From Dyadobacter fanqingshengii (lineage in GTDB: Bacteria; Bacteroidota; Bacteroidia; Cytophagales; Spirosomataceae), in NCBI RefSeq assembly GCF_023822005.2, contig NZ_CP098806.1, forward strand, positions 5,144,501 to 5,208,500: a stretch of 64,000 nucleotides of DNA, written 5' to 3'. Below are positions 62,396-64,000 of this stretch, piece by piece. Both the position numbers and the translations under genes were made by a program. The stretch's first letter is position 1. Each line of letters begins with the position of its first letter. The notes under the pieces are model-generated. The model saw nothing but the letters and a program-made list of their open reading frames with translations. It ran no database searches and had not been told where the DNA came from.

Positions 62396-62791
62396 TTATT
62401 TCCTTAGAAGTGATATGAAAACGTTGGCTATGAAAGCGAGTTGAGCTACTGCGAATAAAACAAGGAGTTTAAAAGGACTAATAAGCCCAAATGACGGCAC
62501 CGCTACGATGGTGAAAATTACTATTGTTGTCGTAAGGTGCAAAAGGGAGAATACATAATTAGGCTTCTTGCCTGCCTTGTCAAATGCCCAATATATCATC
62601 CCAAAAGACCATAAAAGGACGACTGCTGCGACAACATATTGGTGTATAGTCATTACATAATAGGTGTCATAGAGCTGAACATCTAGTGTGGCTTGCCCCA
62701 ATTGCAATCCTAAGAGGATAATAAGGGGCATACTTAACCAGCATAAGACATAAGGCGAGGTCCAGAGAGATGTTTGCTTCTTTGACATCAT
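62396..62791 (-). CDS. Four-helix membrane protein, weakly similar to cytochrome oxidase subunit I
   Basis: 131 residues with about four membrane helices. YDTYYVMTIHQYVV at 41-54 looks like the haem-ligand stretch HDTYYVVAHFHYV of haem-copper oxidase subunit I. However, the two ligand His positions are Ile49 and Gln51 here, and His50 lies at the intervening position. So it probably does not bind haem in that way. No other oxidase gene is nearby. Two Met codons start the frame. Confidence 0.65.
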   Translation of the reverse strand: MMSKKQTSLWTSPYVLCWLSMPLIILLGLQLGQATLDVQLYDTYYVMTIHQYVVAAVVLLWSFGMIYWAFDKAGKKPNYVFSLLHLTTTIVIFTIVAVPSFGLISPFKLLVLFAVAQLAFIANVFISLLRK

Positions 62792-63262
62792 GAAGAGCGA
62801 TCCTTTTTTCGAGATTATAAAACTATGATCAACACTAAAAATGGGTCTTACGCACTGCGTTTAAACTTTTAGATTTTTTTTTGGATAACTGGAATTTTAT
62901 AACCTTCAGGAATGCAAGGAAAGAAAAATTATTCAGAAAAGCTTTTCATCAGTTTCCAACTTTCAGACCGCGTTCCCAAAGAAAACTTCTATTGAAGGCT
63001 TGGCGAAACGCTTGATTTACAGTTTTTCCACAGAGACACCCGCGCGCTGTATGGCAACACTGGCAATCCATTAATCATATGCTACTGAAATAGGTTGACA
63101 GTCACCCAGTTTGGAAAAATGATCTGGATACTGGACATTTTCGAAACGGATTTAAGTATCATCTTATGATGCAAACTTGGAAATCAGCCTGCGGCCGCGA
63201 TTATTCAACTCCGAGTAAAAAGTATCCGAATTTTTCATGGCTGTTAAGCCCACTGTCTATGG
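62792..63262. other. Non-coding region with no recognised feature
   Basis: 471 bases. Open frames here are short or shadows of the epimerase gene. No repeat, terminator or RNA stands out. Confidence 0.4.
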
Positions 63263-64000
63263 CTACAAAATATCAAGATCGCGGGCCACATAGTAGCTTG
63301 GCACCAATGGCCGGAAGCCGGTTTTCCTGCGGAGTTTGGAAATATCATGAACGCCTTGAAAGGGGTCGGTAAGCGGCCCGTCCGTTCCATCAAAGGTATC
63401 TGCCGCTTTTCCGACAGAATCAGCCAGTTCGTACAGGGTTACCGGTGCATCGTCGGCTACGTTGAAGATCTCGCCATCCAGTCCTTCGATGGTGAGCAGC
63501 AGGACCAATGCCTGCGCAACATCCAGGTGATGTACCATATGCATGCGCGATCCTGAATGCATGTTCAGCTTTTTAATATATGGGATGATTTCAGCAATAT
63601 GTGGGTCTTTATCACCGTAAACGAAGCCAAGGCGCAAGATACGGACGTCAAATCCCTGGTTTTGATGCATCTCGATTAATTCCCTTTCTGCGGCGATCTT
63701 GCTGGAAGAGTAAGCGCGCGGATCGTTGATATCCACTTGTTCGTCTTCTTTCGCAGGGCGGTGGTAACCCAAACCGTACACATTAGAGGTGCTGGTAAAA
63801 ACAAATCGTTTGACACCGGCTTCGTGAGCTGCTTGCGCTAGTGCGATACTTCCCTCGCGGTTGGTTTTGATGATACCTTCATTATCTGTAAAGGTCCGGA
63901 AGAGCGCTGCAAGGTGGATCACGGCATCCATGCCGGAAACGGCCGCTGGCAAAGTCGCTGGTTCAAATAGATCGCCTGTTATGGGTTTCGCGCCAAGTTC
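63263..64000 (-). CDS. NAD-dependent epimerase/dehydratase (extended SDR), N-terminus cut by window edge
   Basis: The frame is open from base 64000 to the stop at 63263, 245 residues, so the start lies beyond the window. [14 protein letters not shown], then [20 protein letters not shown] with the catalytic Ser/Thr region, then [16 protein letters not shown] with the YxxxK motif (Tyr and Lys). [15 protein letters not shown] is also typical. It oxidises or epimerises a nucleotide sugar or similar. The substrate is unknown. Confidence 0.9.
   Translation of the reverse strand, partial: ELGAKPITGDLFEPATLPAAVSGMDAVIHLAALFRTFTDNEGIIKTNREGSIALAQAAHEAGVKRFVFTSTSNVYGLGYHRPAKEDEQVDINDPRAYSSSKIAAERELIEMHQNQGFDVRILRLGFVYGDKDPHIAEIIPYIKKLNMHSGSRMHMVHHLDVAQALVLLLTIEGLDGEIFNVADDAPVTLYELADSVGKAADTFDGTDGPLTDPFQGVHDISKLRRKTGFRPLVPSYYVARDLDIL

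Noticed and set aside
63166..63372. 68-codon plus frame before the epimerase end
   Set aside because: Mostly antisense to the epimerase and without recognisable pattern.
1..64000. CRISPR array, insertion sequence or prophage
   Set aside because: No regularly spaced repeats, transposase or phage structural genes were found on reading both strands.

Overview
The window is a chromosomal segment of a Bacteroidota bacterium, most likely Cytophagales and close to Dyadobacter or Spirosoma. This is inferred from type IX secretion sorting domains, SusC-like TonB and plug motifs, promoters of the Bacteroidota TTTG / TAnnTTTG type, few Shine-Dalgarno sequences and the mix of housekeeping genes. No species can be fixed from the sequence alone. 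I see no insertion sequence, prophage, CRISPR array or rRNA operon, and one tRNA gene (Asn).

Layout. 1-4.6 kb: a compact operon reading leftwards for a fatty acyl-AMP ligase, an acyl carrier protein, a cytochrome P450 and an MBOAT O-acyltransferase cut by the window edge. Its logic resembles the dlt system (ligase, carrier, MBOAT) with an added P450, and it is the best candidate for an undescribed pathway. 4.7-10.2 kb: a small lipoprotein, an intergenic segment with three exact DnaA boxes and a perfect 24-bp inverted repeat, a Dabb protein, a histidine kinase, glutamate dehydrogenase and TypA. 10.5-18.4 kb: a lipoprotein, a two-gene surface operon (dockerin-like protein plus cohesin-like protein with a T9SS sorting tail) and a divergent giant sensor kinase. 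18.4-27.9 kb: small genes including a frameshifted DUF2158 gene, an M28 peptidase with a TraB/GumN protein, a solitary nuoN, a phosphodiesterase, a beta-barrel-like protein and Ffh.

28-36.7 kb: a di-heme peroxidase and MbnP-like pair, ExbB/ExbD, an oxidoreductase, a BlaI-type repressor with an M56 peptidase fused to TonB-C and plug-like segments (with a well-formed operator/promoter), a Uma2 nuclease-like protein and pyruvate kinase. 36.8-46.2 kb: PriA, PabC/PabB, a YpdA-type reductase, a BNR-repeat protein, a YtxH protein, a DUF4136 lipoprotein and DnaG. 46.6-56.8 kb: a surface polysaccharide locus with a Wzc-type kinase, NeuB, NeuC, NeuA, two glycosyltransferases and a Wzy-like polymerase in one tightly overlapping operon, followed upstream by glf. 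56.9-64 kb: an OmpA-family protein, Tgt (lacking its zinc cysteines), a glycosyltransferase and RsmG, tRNA-Asn, an orphan oxidase-like membrane protein and an edge-truncated epimerase.

Most genes, and all of the first 14 kb, lie on the minus strand. Many transcription units end in clear intrinsic terminators, which helps to define operon limits.
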